Below, piece after piece: positions 35,589-47,269 of a stretch of DNA of 64,000 bases (positions within the stretch are counted from its first letter, which is position 1; each line of letters starts with the position of its first letter). The position numbers were made by a program, and so were the translations under genes. Origin of the DNA: Cladochytrium replicatum (Eukaryota > Chytridiomycota > Chytridiomycetes > Cladochytriales > Cladochytriaceae); contig JAHLKD010000080.1 in the NCBI GenBank assembly GCA_025526935.1, positions 201,001 through 265,000 on the forward strand, written 5' to 3'. A model generated the notes under the pieces. It searched no databases. It worked only from the letters and a program-made list of their open reading frames with translations, and had not been told where the DNA came from.

Positions 35589-36833
35589 TCAGTAAAGCAG
35601 CTGATCGTCATCATCATCTTGAAGCAGTTGGTGTCCGCCAGGACCTTCTTCGCCATCCAGATCACTACCTTCGTTCTCAGCTTCCATCTCAAATGCTAGC
35701 ATCACTCTCTCCGCCAGTTTCCTGCGCTCATCCAGGTTTAATTTTTGCCCAAGATCTGTTTACAAGTTTGAATAAGTATTAATAAACAATCCTGATTGAC
35801 CACCCACCTCGAAGTTCTTGGATTCTCGAAACAGTTGCTCCCAATGGATCACTACCAAGTCCTTCATCATCTTCGGAATCCTTTGCCGACCAATTTCCGA
35901 ACAATTGTTTATGCATGTTCTCGATCTGGACTGTTTAGACGAACATGAGCAGAGGAGCTAACACGACCTTCCAAAACATGCACTCACCGAGGTCGTGAAA
36001 ATCGGCGGAGTCAGACTCTGCTTGATCTTTGGAGTGATTCTTACGACGTAAGCCTTCCCACATGTTCGCCTCCAGAGCTTCAAAAATTCTGTCCAATCCA
36101 CGTTTATCAACGCCGCCTATGATTGGGCAAGCATAAATACAAATTATTCTTCAAGTTTAGAACTATGTACCATCATCTTCATCTTCATGGATCGTTTTCT
36201 CACTTGTATCCACAAATTCGAATCCGTTCTCAACACACCACAGGTTCCACTTATCCAGCTGGTCCTCTGTGGTGTCCGTTTCATCATCATCGCGATCAGA
36301 GAAGTCGTTTTTGTGTGCGGCAATACAAAGTGCAATGCTGGGATCATGTTCTTCAACAAAGGTTGCCCAGGGCTTGATCCTTTCAAAACCATCAGGCTGG
36401 TAATGAACTGCCGAATGAGAACAACTGAGTTTACCGTATCTATTACTGAAGCTCACATTTGATCGATCAAACACAAAGAGAAGCGCATCAACCGCGTGTC
36501 CAATTTCGCTCCATTGCTGGATATCTTCGTCGCTGTCTGGATCGAGTGGGTTGGCCCATATCGATAGGTCAACAGTGTAGTATCTAGTATCTAGAATCCA
36601 TGGAACGACTTGGGGAGATGTCACAGGCCGGTCTCCGATTTGTGCGGTTGGCGTCGCCAAAATGCCTCCAACCAAATTAATAAGCATTTTAACCATGAAG
36701 ATTTCCCAGCCTACTAACTTTTCAGCAGACTCGTCAACACCTCAGGAGAGTTACCCAGCAACAGCACCTTGTTCCTTGTCGATACCAGCTCGCTGACTTC
36801 TCCGTGTTTATATTCGACTGTCTTTGAAACCAT
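35589..36833 (-). CDS. Alpha- and gamma-adaptin-binding protein p34 (AAGAB)
   Basis: Six exons: 36833-36719, 36665-36457, 36396-36171, 36116-35988, 35930-35808 and 35755-35589; phases close, 322 residues. In animals AAGAB chaperones assembly of AP1 and AP2 clathrin adaptors; the yeast counterpart is Irc6. The N-terminus has a Rab-like nucleotide-fold segment (NKVLLLGNSPEVLTSLLK; PWILDTRYYTVDLSIWANPL; HAVDALLFVFDRSN). Then come LCIAAHKNDF, CVENGFEFVDTSE and the hallmark DKRGLDRIFEALEANMWEGL. The C-terminal p34 helix is DLGQKLNLDERRKLAERVML with an acidic tail. The gene is head to head with RAD18, 44 bp apart at the start codons. Confidence 0.85.
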
Positions 36834-36877
36834 ACCAATAACACGTGAACGCAATATTGCCTGTTTTGGTTGTTACG
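36834..36877. promoter_or_regulatory. Very short divergent promoter AAGAB / RAD18
   Basis: Only 44 bp separate the AAGAB (-) and RAD18 (+) start codons. Both 5' leaders must overlap or start inside the other gene. No TATA is visible. Confidence 0.55.
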
Positions 36878-38416
36878 ATGAACTCCTTCGTAGACGCTGC
36901 CGAAGATTGGACTGACATCCACGACGATCTTGCTCCCCTCGCCGACTTCGAGAGGTCTCTCCGCTGCGCTATCTGCGGAGAATTCTACCGTGACCCAGTC
37001 ACAGCCGAATTCGCTGGCGGGTGCCCACATAACTTCTGCTCCTTCTGTTGTCGACAACAAATGGGCCAGCTGGGTCTGAACCACATGAGGTGTCCACAGT
37101 GCAAGGCTGAGCTGAAAGATACTGTCAATCTCAAGAAGAATCGTGCCCTGGCGTCGGTGGTGAATGAGTTCGTTGGGCATCGACCAAAACTGTTGGCAAC
37201 GCTTCGCAAATGGGCTTCGTCATCTCACAGCGATATCTCATCTTCACCGACGTCGCAAAATAGTAGAATTTCCAAGCAACGTGAAAGGAGAAAATCGCCT
37301 TCGGAGGAGCTTGACTACGAGAATGTGTTGGAATCAAAGAAGAGGATGAAAAAAAGAGCCAAGGTGGCGGACGACATCACGAATGAAACTGATACTATTC
37401 TTATTGAAGACTTCGATGTTGAGGGCAAGATTTATAGCTCACGCTCTGGAGGTGAGGGAACGCAGAGCAGCTCTTCGCATATTTCTCCTTCTCCAGGTAG
37501 GAAATTGTTTTTCTCATTCATCAAACAAAAATCATATTTACTAAAGATTTTTCAGGTGTCCAGCCCGTCGAATGCCCGTTATGCAACAAACTCGTCGTAT
37601 CTCTTGCACACATTAACAATCATATCGATAGCGGCTGCAAGATTTATGTCAATGAACCGAATCGGCCAAGTACACCATTGCGAAGTGCCCATAATGGTGA
37701 TTTTAACGGGTCGATAGCACATCATGTGCGCCCGCCATCTGGCTCGTCCATTGCTCGATTCTTCGGGCCGCCCAATCAGCGAAGGGCAGACCACGAGATC
37801 ACAGCCGTTTCGAACTCAGTAGACCAATCAAAGAAGTATCTTCCTTCTGTCCCATCATCTTCCATGCAAGATAGAGCTCTCCGGAGGAAATGCTGGGTAC
37901 TCATTCTAATTTCGAAAGAATTTGACAAAACTGATTACACTGTCAGGAATTGGGCATCCCACAACATGGGGATCGCAAGATAGTGGAGCAACGACTTGTT
38001 TACTATCGTAACCTCTACAATTCCAATCTCGACCGAGATCATCCGCGATCGAATGATGATTTATTGATTGACCTTTCTGCTTACGAAGCTACTCAACTAA
38101 ATGCCTTACCGGAAAATCAGCCGTTCAATGTCTCAACTAAACATGAGGATTCAGTAGATGATCAACGGAAGCGAACTACGTGGCATATCCATTCTGACAT
38201 TTGCTTCACACAAATATGATTCACTTAGCGCTTCCCCTAACTCTTTTTGTTTCATTACTAGAAACCCACAGGAACGATTTTTCTGATTTGATCGCTCGAG
38301 CGAAAGCAACTCGGCAAAAGAAGGCTGAGAAAGCAACGCCGGATTCAGTTACTTCTCCACATGATACAAGATATGTCGAGAACTCCGAAGAAGCACCGCA
38401 CGAGCAGCAAGTATGA
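36878..38416 (+). CDS. RAD18: E3 ubiquitin ligase RAD18
   Basis: Post-replication repair ligase that with Rad6 monoubiquitinates PCNA. Exons 36878-37496, 37556-37896, 37947 to about 38178, and from about 38271 to 38416. The RING finger comes first (CAICGEFYRDPV, CPHNFCSFC, MRCPQCKAELKD). After a serine-rich linker comes the Rad18/UBZ4 zinc finger (VECPLCNKLVVSLAHINNHI, DSGC). Then a PIP-like stretch (SSIARFFGPP) and a SAP domain (ELGIPQHGDRKIVEQRLVYY, RNLYNSNLD). The C-terminal helix (DFSDLIARAKATRQKK) fits the Rad6-binding region. The start at 36878 puts a short leader before the RING; an upstream in-frame ATG at 36845 would overlap the AAGAB promoter. The last intron uses a weaker donor (GTGGCA) and is the least certain boundary. 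Confidence 0.9.
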
Positions 38417-38504
38417 ACCATCGTATGCCAGAAATATATAAAGCAACTGGAATCTAAAAATTGTGGGACAACTGGTGTGGCGTAGTGGTGCAAAATCCAG
38501 AAAG

Positions 38505-41007
38505 ATGTCGCAGAGAGAACGAGGCAAAAACGCAGGTGCTAAGCTGAAAAATTCGAAAACTATGGAGTCAAAGAGTGCACAGAAGGAATCGACCGAAAAT
38601 ACGCCTTCCAAGAATGACGCAAGGGAGAGCACACCTGTGGTGGATGAGGATCCGGAGCATTTGAAACACTGCTTCATTTGTACCGAACCAATTTCGACGT
38701 ACGCTCTGGGAGAATGTAATCACAGAGTTTGCCACATTTGCTCCTTGAGATTGCGTGCTCTGTACAAAGTTCGCGCCTGTGCATTGTGCAAGGTATGTGG
38801 GGAACAGTTCATGGAGAAAATATTGTAATGATATTGGTGTCTTGCTTAGAGCCCTCTCGAATCCGTTGTCTTTACAAAGAATCCGTCACCTGCATTCCAG
38901 TCATTCGATCTGAAAGCCATGCCTTTCCATGACGCCCGACTGAAAATATTCATGGACGAGGAAGATATTTACGAGGATATGTTGATTCTTTTGCGGTTCA
39001 ACTGCCCTGAGCCCAGCTGTGACGTCGCATGTCCTGAAGGCTGGCCAGAACTTAAGCGGCACGTGAAGAAACAGCACGGCCTCATGTTATGGTTTGTATT
39101 GGACTGAACAAGTCATCGAAAGCAATTAACAATTACGGGAATCCAGTGATCTATGTTGCCGATTCAAAAAAGTTTTCACACACGAGCATACGCTTTTTAA
39201 CCAACAAACCCTGGCGAAGCACATGAAAGAAGGTGATCCCAACGACCCTTCATTTAAGGGCCATCCACTCTGCGGGTTTTGTCAGTTGAGTTTTTATGGT
39301 GATGATGAGCTGTACGAACACTGTAGGGAAAAGCACGAACAATGCTTCCTCTGTCAGAGAGCCGGGATCAGGAACCAGTACTACGCCAATTACAATGGCT
39401 TGGTGAGTTGCTTAGGTTCTACGCTTTTAAATCGGCTAATATCTGTGAAATCTTTTAGGAAGAACATTTCAACTTAGGTCATTTCCCATGCCCGAATCCT
39501 GAGTGCAAGGAACGAAAATTTGTCGTTTTTGCTTCGGATATCGATCTCAAAGCACATGAGGTATGTACCATCAATCCCATGTAATTGACGAAAACTCACA
39601 ACTTTTCCAGATGGAGGAGCATAAAGAGCAATCTGCCGCCGGGAAGAAGAAACCTCGAGGCCAAGCGATCGATGTTAACTTCTCCTATGCGGGCTCTCCA
39701 TCGCGCGACGGAAACCGTCGAGGGACCGGCAGAGGTGGTGGAGGAGGTGGTCGAGGTCGAGACGACAGGGACAACTCGGAGCATAATTCACGCTCGGATT
39801 CTCCCCGTGAGAGGCCCCAGCCTCCTGTTCCGGATACAGCACAGCGTGATCGCGCAGAGTCCAACTCCAAAGTCGAATATCCTCCACTTGCGCGTGCCCG
39901 CCAAAATCAAGCGGGACCCGGATCGGACGAGAGTTCCACACGACGACTTCGTCCTCCCCCGAGCTTTGGCACACAGCTGACTTCATCCGCAACAGCTGTA
40001 TACGCCAACTCTGCAAACAACGAGATGACGTCTGAGGCTGCTTCGTCCGAAACGCCCGCTGCCGTCCCTGCTCTAACTGGTGATCGTGAGCTAATCAGAC
40101 GACTGCAAAGTTTATTCCAGTCCAACGCAACCTCGTTTGCGGAGTTTCGAACACTTGCATCCTCATACAAGGAGAATTCAATTAGTGCAGATGAGTTCAT
40201 GGATCGATTTGCTGGACTAGCCAAGGGAGGTAGAGCTCTTGGTTCTGAAAAGGTCAAGAAGGAGGTTGAGCTTGACATTGCCAAAGTATGGACATGGCTC
40301 GCAAGGTCTTCTCCACCTGATAGCTCAAATGGCAGTTCAAGGGAAGCAGAGATGCTCAAAGCCCTCAATAACTGGAAAGTGAAGGTTGGTTAAAGCTCTT
40401 TTTGTACAAACTATGTGATTGATATTTTCTCCAGAATGCACAAAGTGATGAGGTGCTGCCAATGCGATCCAGTAATTGGGCAGCTGATTCCAACCCACCA
40501 GTCTCTGCCGCATCCTCTGCTCGGGTTCTTGTCATCAAATCTACCTCAAATCGTCAACGTGCAGCTGGTGCGAAAGCTTCTTGGAGTGCCCTCTCTTCAT
40601 CAAAGGGATATGTCTCTGCCAGCTCAATGTCAGCCTCGTCCAGCACTCCGGGTCGACATTTATTCAGCAAAAATACAGTATCAGAAGCACCATCATCAAA
40701 GAGCATCTGGGAAAAGGTTGCCAATGATGTCATTACAAATTCAACATCATCTCCAGAGCAGACAGCAACATCTCAGTCTGCTCACTCATCTAGAAAGCTG
40801 GACAGATCTAAGGAGGCTTTCCCAAGTTTGCCATCAGTGACACCGAACCGCTCTCCAAGGCTTGTAAAGCCTGGCCTACCACAAAACAGTGCATGGGTAG
40901 AGTCATCTCAAAATGCTGAAGGTGAATCAAGCATTGAAGATGAGTTCTCAAATGGGAAAGCGAAGAAAGGTAAAAAGGGGAAGACTGTTTTGATGCACTG
41001 GGGATAG
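38505..41007 (+). CDS. HEL2: Ribosome-collision E3 ubiquitin ligase HEL2/ZNF598
   Basis: Exons 38505-38792, 38850-39091, 39147-39402, 39459-39560, 39611-40384 and 40435-41007; phases close, 744 residues. The N-terminal RING is HCFICTEPISTYALGECNHR then VCHICSLRLRALY and ACALCK. It is followed by conserved VVFTKNPSPAFQSFDLKAMP and a series of C2H2 fingers (NCPEPSC...WPELKRHVKKQHG; LCGFCQLSFYGDDELYEHCR; QCFLCQR; CPNPECKERKF; LKAHEMEEH). A disordered, G/R/S-rich C-terminus contains EYPPLA and ends in the lysine-rich KKGKKGKTVLMHWG motif typical of the family. HEL2/ZNF598 ubiquitinates small-subunit proteins of stalled, collided ribosomes and triggers quality control. It lies 88 bp after RAD18 on the same strand; an upstream ATG at 38463 is in frame but less likely. 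Confidence 0.93.
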
Positions 41008-41189
41008 TTGAGAGTGTTGTGCTGTACATGTTAGATCATTCTGGAGAATTAAGCCTCCATTCTGTTGTTTGGTTTAATTTGTCTTTTGCATGGAATAGAC
41101 TGTCTTAGAGTAAAGAAGTGGACTTGTGACAGAAATGACTGCAAGAATGGATTTTTGGCAGCCTCATTATTTTCTTAGAAAACTGACGT

Positions 41190-41456
41190 ATGGTAAACCT
41201 CATGGCGCTAATAACTATTGAAGTGTATAAGCAGTATCAGGAAGCGAGTGTTTGGTATCGGATATTTTTATGCAGTTTCATTGAGTTTTCTGGTGTTGAG
41301 TCTGCTTGGTCTGGTGAGTGTGCACGTGTTGTGCGTCTGTTGGGATGCATCACTCCTGTAATGTCAATTGATAACAATGCTGCAAAATATATTAGTGGAT
41401 ATTGCTATGCTCTAGCATTCCTGGATAACAATACTGCAAAGAGTGACAGCTCTTAG
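41190..41456 (+). other. Possible retroelement scrap
   Basis: Open frame containing VMSIDNNAAKYIS and an imperfect echo, FLDNNTAKS. The DN-AAxxxx pattern recalls copia RNase H (DNxAA), but the rest does not match. Low confidence. Confidence 0.25.
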
Positions 41457-41765
41457 TGTAATAATTAAGGTTCGGCGGGTCCAGGTCGGGTCCGGGTTTC
41501 AGTGGTGACCCGCATCAAACCCTTTGCGTCGGGTCGTGTTTGTCCGGGGACCCGCCGGGTCAATGACAGGTACAAAGGGAATACCTGGACCCGAAGTGGT
41601 TGAAACCGGTACCCGACCCTGACCCGCCGGGTTTTTGCTGGTTAGGAGAGGATTGATTGAACTTTGAGTTAGACCACGGATATTTACATGAACACTTTGT
41701 GTCTGTGTGGACAGTGTGTTATTTAGAAACACTATCGTAAAAAGAAACAAAACTCCACTGAACAA

Positions 41766-43458
41766 TCACAAGTTGATAGGTGGAACAGCCCAAATCAGCT
41801 CCTGTATCTGGTTCATATCGTCAGAGTCCCATCCACCACTGGTTACGTCCTTCGCCAAAACTGTCCTGATGAACTGATCGATGTCGTCATTTGAAAGCAT
41901 GAAATCCTTGGCTAAACCTGTCTTCCAAGGTTTCCAATCCACCTCAGGGAGCGTTATGGACGAAAGATGCCTGATGTATGCCGTCCAGAACCTTAGCCAC
42001 TCAGAAGGATATGCATCCACTGATGCCCTGAACATGCGATAGATAGTGGCAGATGTACTTAGCAAATTATTGTGCCGTATCCACTTTCTGAGCAAAATGT
42101 GCACCCTAAGAAGAGTAAGGCTGCTCCAAGCACTGCTACTTGAAGTTGATATTCGGCTTGAGCGGTCGTCTGATTCAACAAATATGGGCCGTAAGAACTC
42201 ATTTCAGGAGAGGACTTCGTAATTAACGCTGACGTACTTGATTGATGGTGGAAGAGACGGCAATTTAAGGTCATAAATAACCTCATTGATCTTATGCATC
42301 TGGAAGCAGATACCCTGGATGATCTCTTTCACCAAAAGGATAGCTGTACGACTATGCTCCTGCAGGCTAAGCAATGCAAGGGAACTGGTTGGAGAACTGG
42401 TTCGATGTACCTTCGGAATTCTACCAATCCCTTTGATAGCTGACAATATGCTTATTGGGCCGCCTGTTGATGTTGGCGCCGCAGGTGCTGCAGCTTCTGA
42501 ATGACCAGCCTGTCGTTTCAGAGCAGCAAGCTCTCCCTCCAGGGCAGTCACACATGATTTCCATTGTGAAATCTCCTGGGAAGTCGCCTGCTTCTCCCTT
42601 TCCATTGCAGCGGTGATCTCCCTGAATCTTGCTAGCTCTTTGTGCTTGCCATGCTGAATCAATGCACCTGCCCTGCCCAATTCATCAATGAGAGCCTTCT
42701 CTCGCACTTCTGCTGCGATGCGGGTCCTTCTCTCGTTCATTTCCGTCTCTTCAAGATCTTTTATCATGTTCAACAGTCGTTCTGACTGTTTGAGGACCTG
42801 TTTTGTCCTTTCACGGTCCTCATCTGCTTGTTTGATGGTCGCTTGGAACTCGTCAACCTTTGCAGTGACAGGCATTCCTCAATCCTCTGTAAATGCTGTA
42901 CTTGTGTACCTGCTGCCTGTAAAAGTCCAGAAATGTTGTTTCCTTCTGAAAGGAAGAGCTTTTCAAGCACTCTATACGATAGGCATTTGCTGCTGTTATG
43001 AACTCCGTTCGTCCACTGCATTCATCGTGAATTTCGTTCAGGGCTTGACGAACTAGCTTGCTGTCAGAGTTAAGTCGGTCGATCAACCCTTGAAGAACAA
43101 ATCTTGGGCCGCATTCATCACGATTTGTTTGACAGTTGCTGATGAAGTCCTCCGAGTTGTAGCTGTGGCTGCTTGCTTTGAATTTTCGATACCAAAGTCG
43201 TATGTCTGAAGCAGGACAGAGTCCGTCGATGAGCAAATAGTCAGCATCCCCTTTAGTACCACGTCGCGCCGGTTTCTTTGAAGGAGCTGTTGATTTGACA
43301 TCTGTCGATTTGACATCTGTCGATTTGACATCTGTCGATTTGACATCAAGGCCTACTTCTGCTTCTTCCACTTCAGAACCCGATCCCAGAGATGTTTCAG
43401 GTGCAGTCACCGGTTCTGCACTTGATTCTCTTTCAGATGATGGTCTGGATTGTTTCAA
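41766..43458 (-). CDS. Unknown coiled-coil protein inside the element
   Basis: Three minus-strand segments. 43458 to about 42970 (MKQSRPSSERESSAEPVTAP start; DVKST repeats; DYLLIDGLCPASDIRLWYRK; GPRFVLQGLIDRLNSDSKLV; CSGRTEFITAANAYRIE). Then about 42875-42204 (coiled coil: QADEDRERTKQVLKQSERLL, EEKETE-like charged runs, CVTALEGELAALKRQ; then LLVKEIIQGICFQMHKINEV). Then about 42104-41766 (YRMFRASVDAYPSEWLRFWT, DFMLSNDDIDQFIRTVLAKD). The frames do not all join with good splice sites (a shift near 42890 is hard to explain), so there is either a frameshift or a missed intron. I do not recognise the family. It is not a known transposase, integrase or helicase by eye. Confidence 0.4.
43291..43347. 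repeat. 15 bp tandem repeat, four copies (DVKST)
   Basis: Four near-perfect copies of GATTTGACATCTGTC on the plus strand, read on the minus strand as DVKST repeated four times in the unknown element protein. The unit is a multiple of three. Confidence 0.95.
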
Positions 43459-44090
43459 CGCTCTCTTCTTTGTAGTTCAAGGCATGGTGTTTGTACTGTT
43501 TGTCGTGGGAAGATACAGGCCCGGTGTTCTTAGCCGGAATTTTACAGGAATGATGCTATAATACTTCCCTGACACTATAGTTTTCTACCCGATCTGAAAA
43601 TAATAATAAGCTAGGGAAGAAACTGGCTAGTAACATTGATAGAGAGGATTCTGTCTGGGTGGACAGAATCTTATTGCTAGTAACATTGATAGAGAGGTTA
43701 GTTGTACTTGATAGAGATCACTGAAGTACTGTCAATGAGTTGAGAAGGTGTCCGGGTGGACAGAAAATACATGCCTCGATGTCTGTTGTGATGCAAATTG
43801 TTTGATGCATACAAAACTTATATTGCGTCTTCTTGGAAAGTGTCCGCGTGGACAGAAAGAACAATAGCTTCGTTTTAGCTTCCCTGTCACGTCGGGTTTT
43901 ACTCAGGTCTGATTTTTGACCCGAGAAGGGTTTTCCTGCTGGACCCGAAACCTGACCCAGACCCAACCCGAAAGACCCTAAAACCCGCCAATCCTTAGTA
44001 CTAATTATGTTTATATTAGATATTCCTATATATGTGTAGTCACAGGTAAACTATAAGAGCCGAAACGACAGTAAATTTGAATTGTTTGTG

Positions 44091-44350
44091 TGGCGATATG
44101 AGATTTCAGGAGGGGCTGTGGTCGTGGAGCAATTCAAAGAGCCTGTGGCGATATGAGATTTCAGGAGGGGCTGTAGTCGTGGAGCAATTCAAAGAGCCTG
44201 TGGCGATATGAGATTTCAGGAGGAGCTGTGGTCGTGGAGCAATTCAAAGAGCCTGTGGCGATATGAGATTTCAGGAGGGGCTGTAGTCGTGGAGCAATTC
44301 AAAGAGCCTGTGGCGATATGAGATTTCAGGAGGAGCTGTGGTCGTGGAGC
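44091..44350. repeat. 55 bp tandem array, about 4.7 copies
   Basis: Units start with TGGCGATATGAGATTTCAGG at 44091, 44146, 44201, 44256 and 44311. Copies alternate between GGGGCTG and GGAGCTG and between TGTGGTCG and TGTAGTCG variants, suggesting a two-unit higher-order period. The array ends near 44350, before a CA dinucleotide run at 44383-44400. The unit contains GAGCCTGTGGCGA, also present at the LTR-like sites near 45.73 and 57.13 kb. Confidence 0.95.
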
Positions 44351-44461
44351 ATTATTGGAGAAACACCAAACTCCGCGCACATACACACACACACACACAC
44401 CAACCTCAGGACTTAAAGAAATTTGAAGCTATTGTATACGAGGTCCTTATTTTTTGAAGCG

Positions 44462-44660
44462 TAAACTCAACACCCTTTTATAGGTTCTCGCAAACTCAAC
44501 ACCCTTTTATAGGTTCTCACAAACTCAGCACCCTTTATAGGTTCTTGCAAACACCCTTTTATAGGTTCTCGCAAACTCAACACCCTTTTTTTAGGTTCTC
44601 GCAAACTCAACACCCTTTTATAGGTTCTCGCAAGCTCAACACTCTTTTATAGGTTCTTGC
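44462..44660. repeat. About 29 bp tandem array, seven imperfect copies
   Basis: The unit is AAACTCAACACCCTTTTATAGGTTCTCGC, repeated about seven times with small changes (one copy shortened to AAACACCC, one with a T run replacing the TTTATAG core). Confidence 0.95.
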
Positions 44661-47269
44661 TGTTCCTCAAACTAACCCTTCTAGAAATGTCCATCAAACA
44701 AGATCCGATGCTCCCCGATCCATCACCCGATTCTCCAAAACGTCAAGTCAGGTTCGAGTCAACCCATGCCAACGTCCCACAAAATCTCCTCACATACCAA
44801 ACAACGAAAGTGCCAAGCTGAAAGGAATGAATCAAGGATCCCGAAGTGAACAGAAAGAAACAACAAAGTCCTAAATTCCCACGTAGAAATTTAAGGAAAA
44901 CATGCAACAAACAACAGAACTATCTTTAGCGCAAGTCCCAGTCCGGCAGCACCTATGCTGATCAAATCACATTGCCCTCATTCAACACTATGTTATTGCC
45001 ACAAGGCGCTTCCCCTGATCAACACAAGATCTCCAACACTTACAAAATGCCTAAGAATGACTCCCGCGACGCGACAGCAAACCAAAGCCTTTGGCTGGGC
45101 AAACGCTTGGGGAGTCCGACAACTCATGAAAACCATTCAGAATTTGCCAACTAGAAAGGAGAAGCTGGAACTTTGCTCACAAAGTCACCTTAACCAAAGC
45201 CATGTTGAATACATAGAAATTAGCTACTCCAGTTGTCCGACATTCTGGTGATGAGATCCATGGACCAGAGACATCTGGTATGCTGTATCGCGGGAGCGAA
45301 AACACCCATTGGATCTAACTGTTGATGATAGAACAAATCGGCTTATGTTTGAATGCAGTAGAGCATAGAGAGCGTATTTAAGTGATTTGTAACAGATACA
45401 AGTGATTTAGAAGCATTGCAGAATGCTACTTCACAAATACTTGAGAGAGCATCTTGTATAGTGAAACAACAAGGCGAAAGTCCTCTTATAGTGGAATTGG
45501 CACTATAGCATGCTCTGTGGATACAATCGATGATCGGTATGCTTACTTACACCATATACGAGTAAACGAACAATATTCGAGATTATAGACGTTTTCCTTG
45601 GTCTATAGTTATGAAACTGAAATCAGTAACTCATTTCATGAGTTACTACGCGTTATGACACTGAAACGCGTCCTATAGCAACAAATGCCACAACGACAGT
45701 ACACCAACCATATTACATGATTAGGAGCCTGTGGCGAGGCAGAGAGACATCAGACACTTCATCCCAAGTGCCATAACCGTCTAGTTGCACAACGCATTCT
45801 GCAACACAACAAGATCACTATATCCCTTCTATTTCGCTTGTATTATCGATTATAGTCACAAAACTTCACGCAACAGTTACCAGTGGCCTAGCTATCTCAT
45901 TGATCATCCCCAACCTCCAACCTCCTGTTTTCACTGGCCAAACGCTTGCAGAGTTTGATTTACACATGCAGCGCGATATTGCTTTTGCTGGATCGATGGG
46001 ACAAGCTGGGGACTTACTTGGAGGACGGATTGACATCTATACTCTGCGACAATGGTCCTACACTCACTGCAGCTACTCTGGGTGTAACTGTGCACGCAGC
46101 CCAAGCAGTGGTCAAAAATTGCTCAAGCTCAGGAGCTGTAACGTCGAACATGACATCATGCGCAATTAACACTCTTGCTTGGTCGAGCATCTTGAGTGCT
46201 GCACCGTGCCCTCTGTTGTATGACAGGGGAACGCTGGCCGCTCTGAAGATAGCCTCATTTTCTTGCTCAGTAGCGACTGGGAACTGCATTGGAAGTTTGA
46301 ACAGCCAGTGAGACGCGGTGGCAGTATCAAATTAACCCCAGTAGGAATGAGCAAGATCAAGAGCTGCTTTGGTAGTGATCCTCTCCGCCACGACGCCACT
46401 TTCATTGGTGATTCCACAAAGCTCTGCTGAAACTGAGATGATGTGGCACATCAGAACTGCATCTCCCACCAGCTCTTCCTCGCCTTCTGAATCATACCCA
46501 CCCTCTCAATTCCACTTGAGGCTGACCTGGTGTTCCGCTGGGTCTTGTAGAACCACATTTTGCGTGATGTCTCCACGTGTTGCATCTGCAGGTTCCTGCT
46601 CATGTTGTGATTATAAGTCAATACTCCAAATTATTTCCAAGATTGCCTAGACTTCCCTTCCTGCCACTAATTGTTGCGACTGCAGTACGCTTTGCCTCTC
46701 AATTCACGAGTCTCGCAGCCCAGACGAGATTTAAAGACCGCAACGCCGACTGCAGGAAGGTTCTGATCCAGCCGAGCGCGGCCTGGCCTGCTTGAGGTTT
46801 AAGTGATCTGAGAGCAGATCTGGTGATGTACTAGTGACACAAAAAAATCGATCCCGGAGAGATCAGACCTCAATAAGCGATAGAATTGGCAGCTGCGATT
46901 CCAGTGCTGGTGTCGGCAATCGTCTACGGTGGTTAGTTTGGGCGATATCACAGGTTGAAGGTTGAATGATTTTGCTGTTTGCTCTGCTGTGAACGCGTTT
47001 AGGACTGGAGAAGTAGTTATAGGACTCTCCTCTTCCTTTGAACAGGATTTGTCAATTTTTTCCTGATTTGTCATTTTCCCAGGCGATTGCTTGCAAAATG
47101 CTAAGCCCCACCCAAAAACACGACTTTGCTTTCGCTCTGTGAACGAATAAGTGCAGGGCTTGCCACATCTCGAGGTGAGGACTCATGCACGCATGCTATC
47201 GCTAAATATTGAAAACACCTACGTAGTCTGATAGTACTTCATGACGGATGGAATCGCTCCAGAACTGAA
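44661..47269. mobile_element. Decayed retroelement region with LTR-like segment
   Basis: An ATG at about 44687 opens a short frame (MSIKQDPMLPDPSPDSPKRQ) that soon hits stops; other frames nearby (44972-45154) look like scraps of a gag-type reading frame. Near 45690-45740 lies AACGACAGTACACC followed by GAGCCTGTGGCGA, a block also seen at 57113-57140 within an LTR-like sequence. Frames at 45900-46800 (for example HMQRDIAFAG; CDNGPTLTAATLGVTVHAAQ) are protein-like but unassigned. No complete gene is visible. The part from about 47100 is probably the upstream region of the transporter gene. Confidence 0.4.

Larger units (their letters stand above)
41463..43985. mobile_element. DNA-transposon-like element with GGGTC/GACCC-rich ends
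   Basis: The left end (from about 41470) starts GGTTCGGCGGGTCCAGGTCG; the right end, read inverted from about 43984, starts GGATTGGCGGGTTTTAGGGT. They form an imperfect terminal inverted repeat (GGNTYGGCGGGT), and both ends are packed with GGGTC/GACCC units. Sub-terminal copies of a GT(C)YGNGTGGACAG motif occur at about 41703, 43655, 43749 and 43843. Similar sequence flanks both sides (TTAGT...TAATTA), a possible target duplication. The interior carries one minus-strand gene region and no recognisable transposase, so it may be non-autonomous or of an unfamiliar type. Confidence 0.5.

Noticed and set aside
36845-36877. Upstream in-frame ATG for RAD18
   Set aside because: Adds 11 hydrophobic residues not needed before the RING and lies in the 44 bp shared promoter; 36878 preferred.
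38463-38504. Upstream in-frame ATG for HEL2/ZNF598
   Set aside because: Added residues (GQLVWRSGAKS...) do not look family-like; 38505 gives the basic leader expected before the RING.
44091-44350. Regularly spaced repeats resembling a CRISPR array
   Set aside because: Units are contiguous 55 bp tandem copies with no unique spacers, in a eukaryotic genome.
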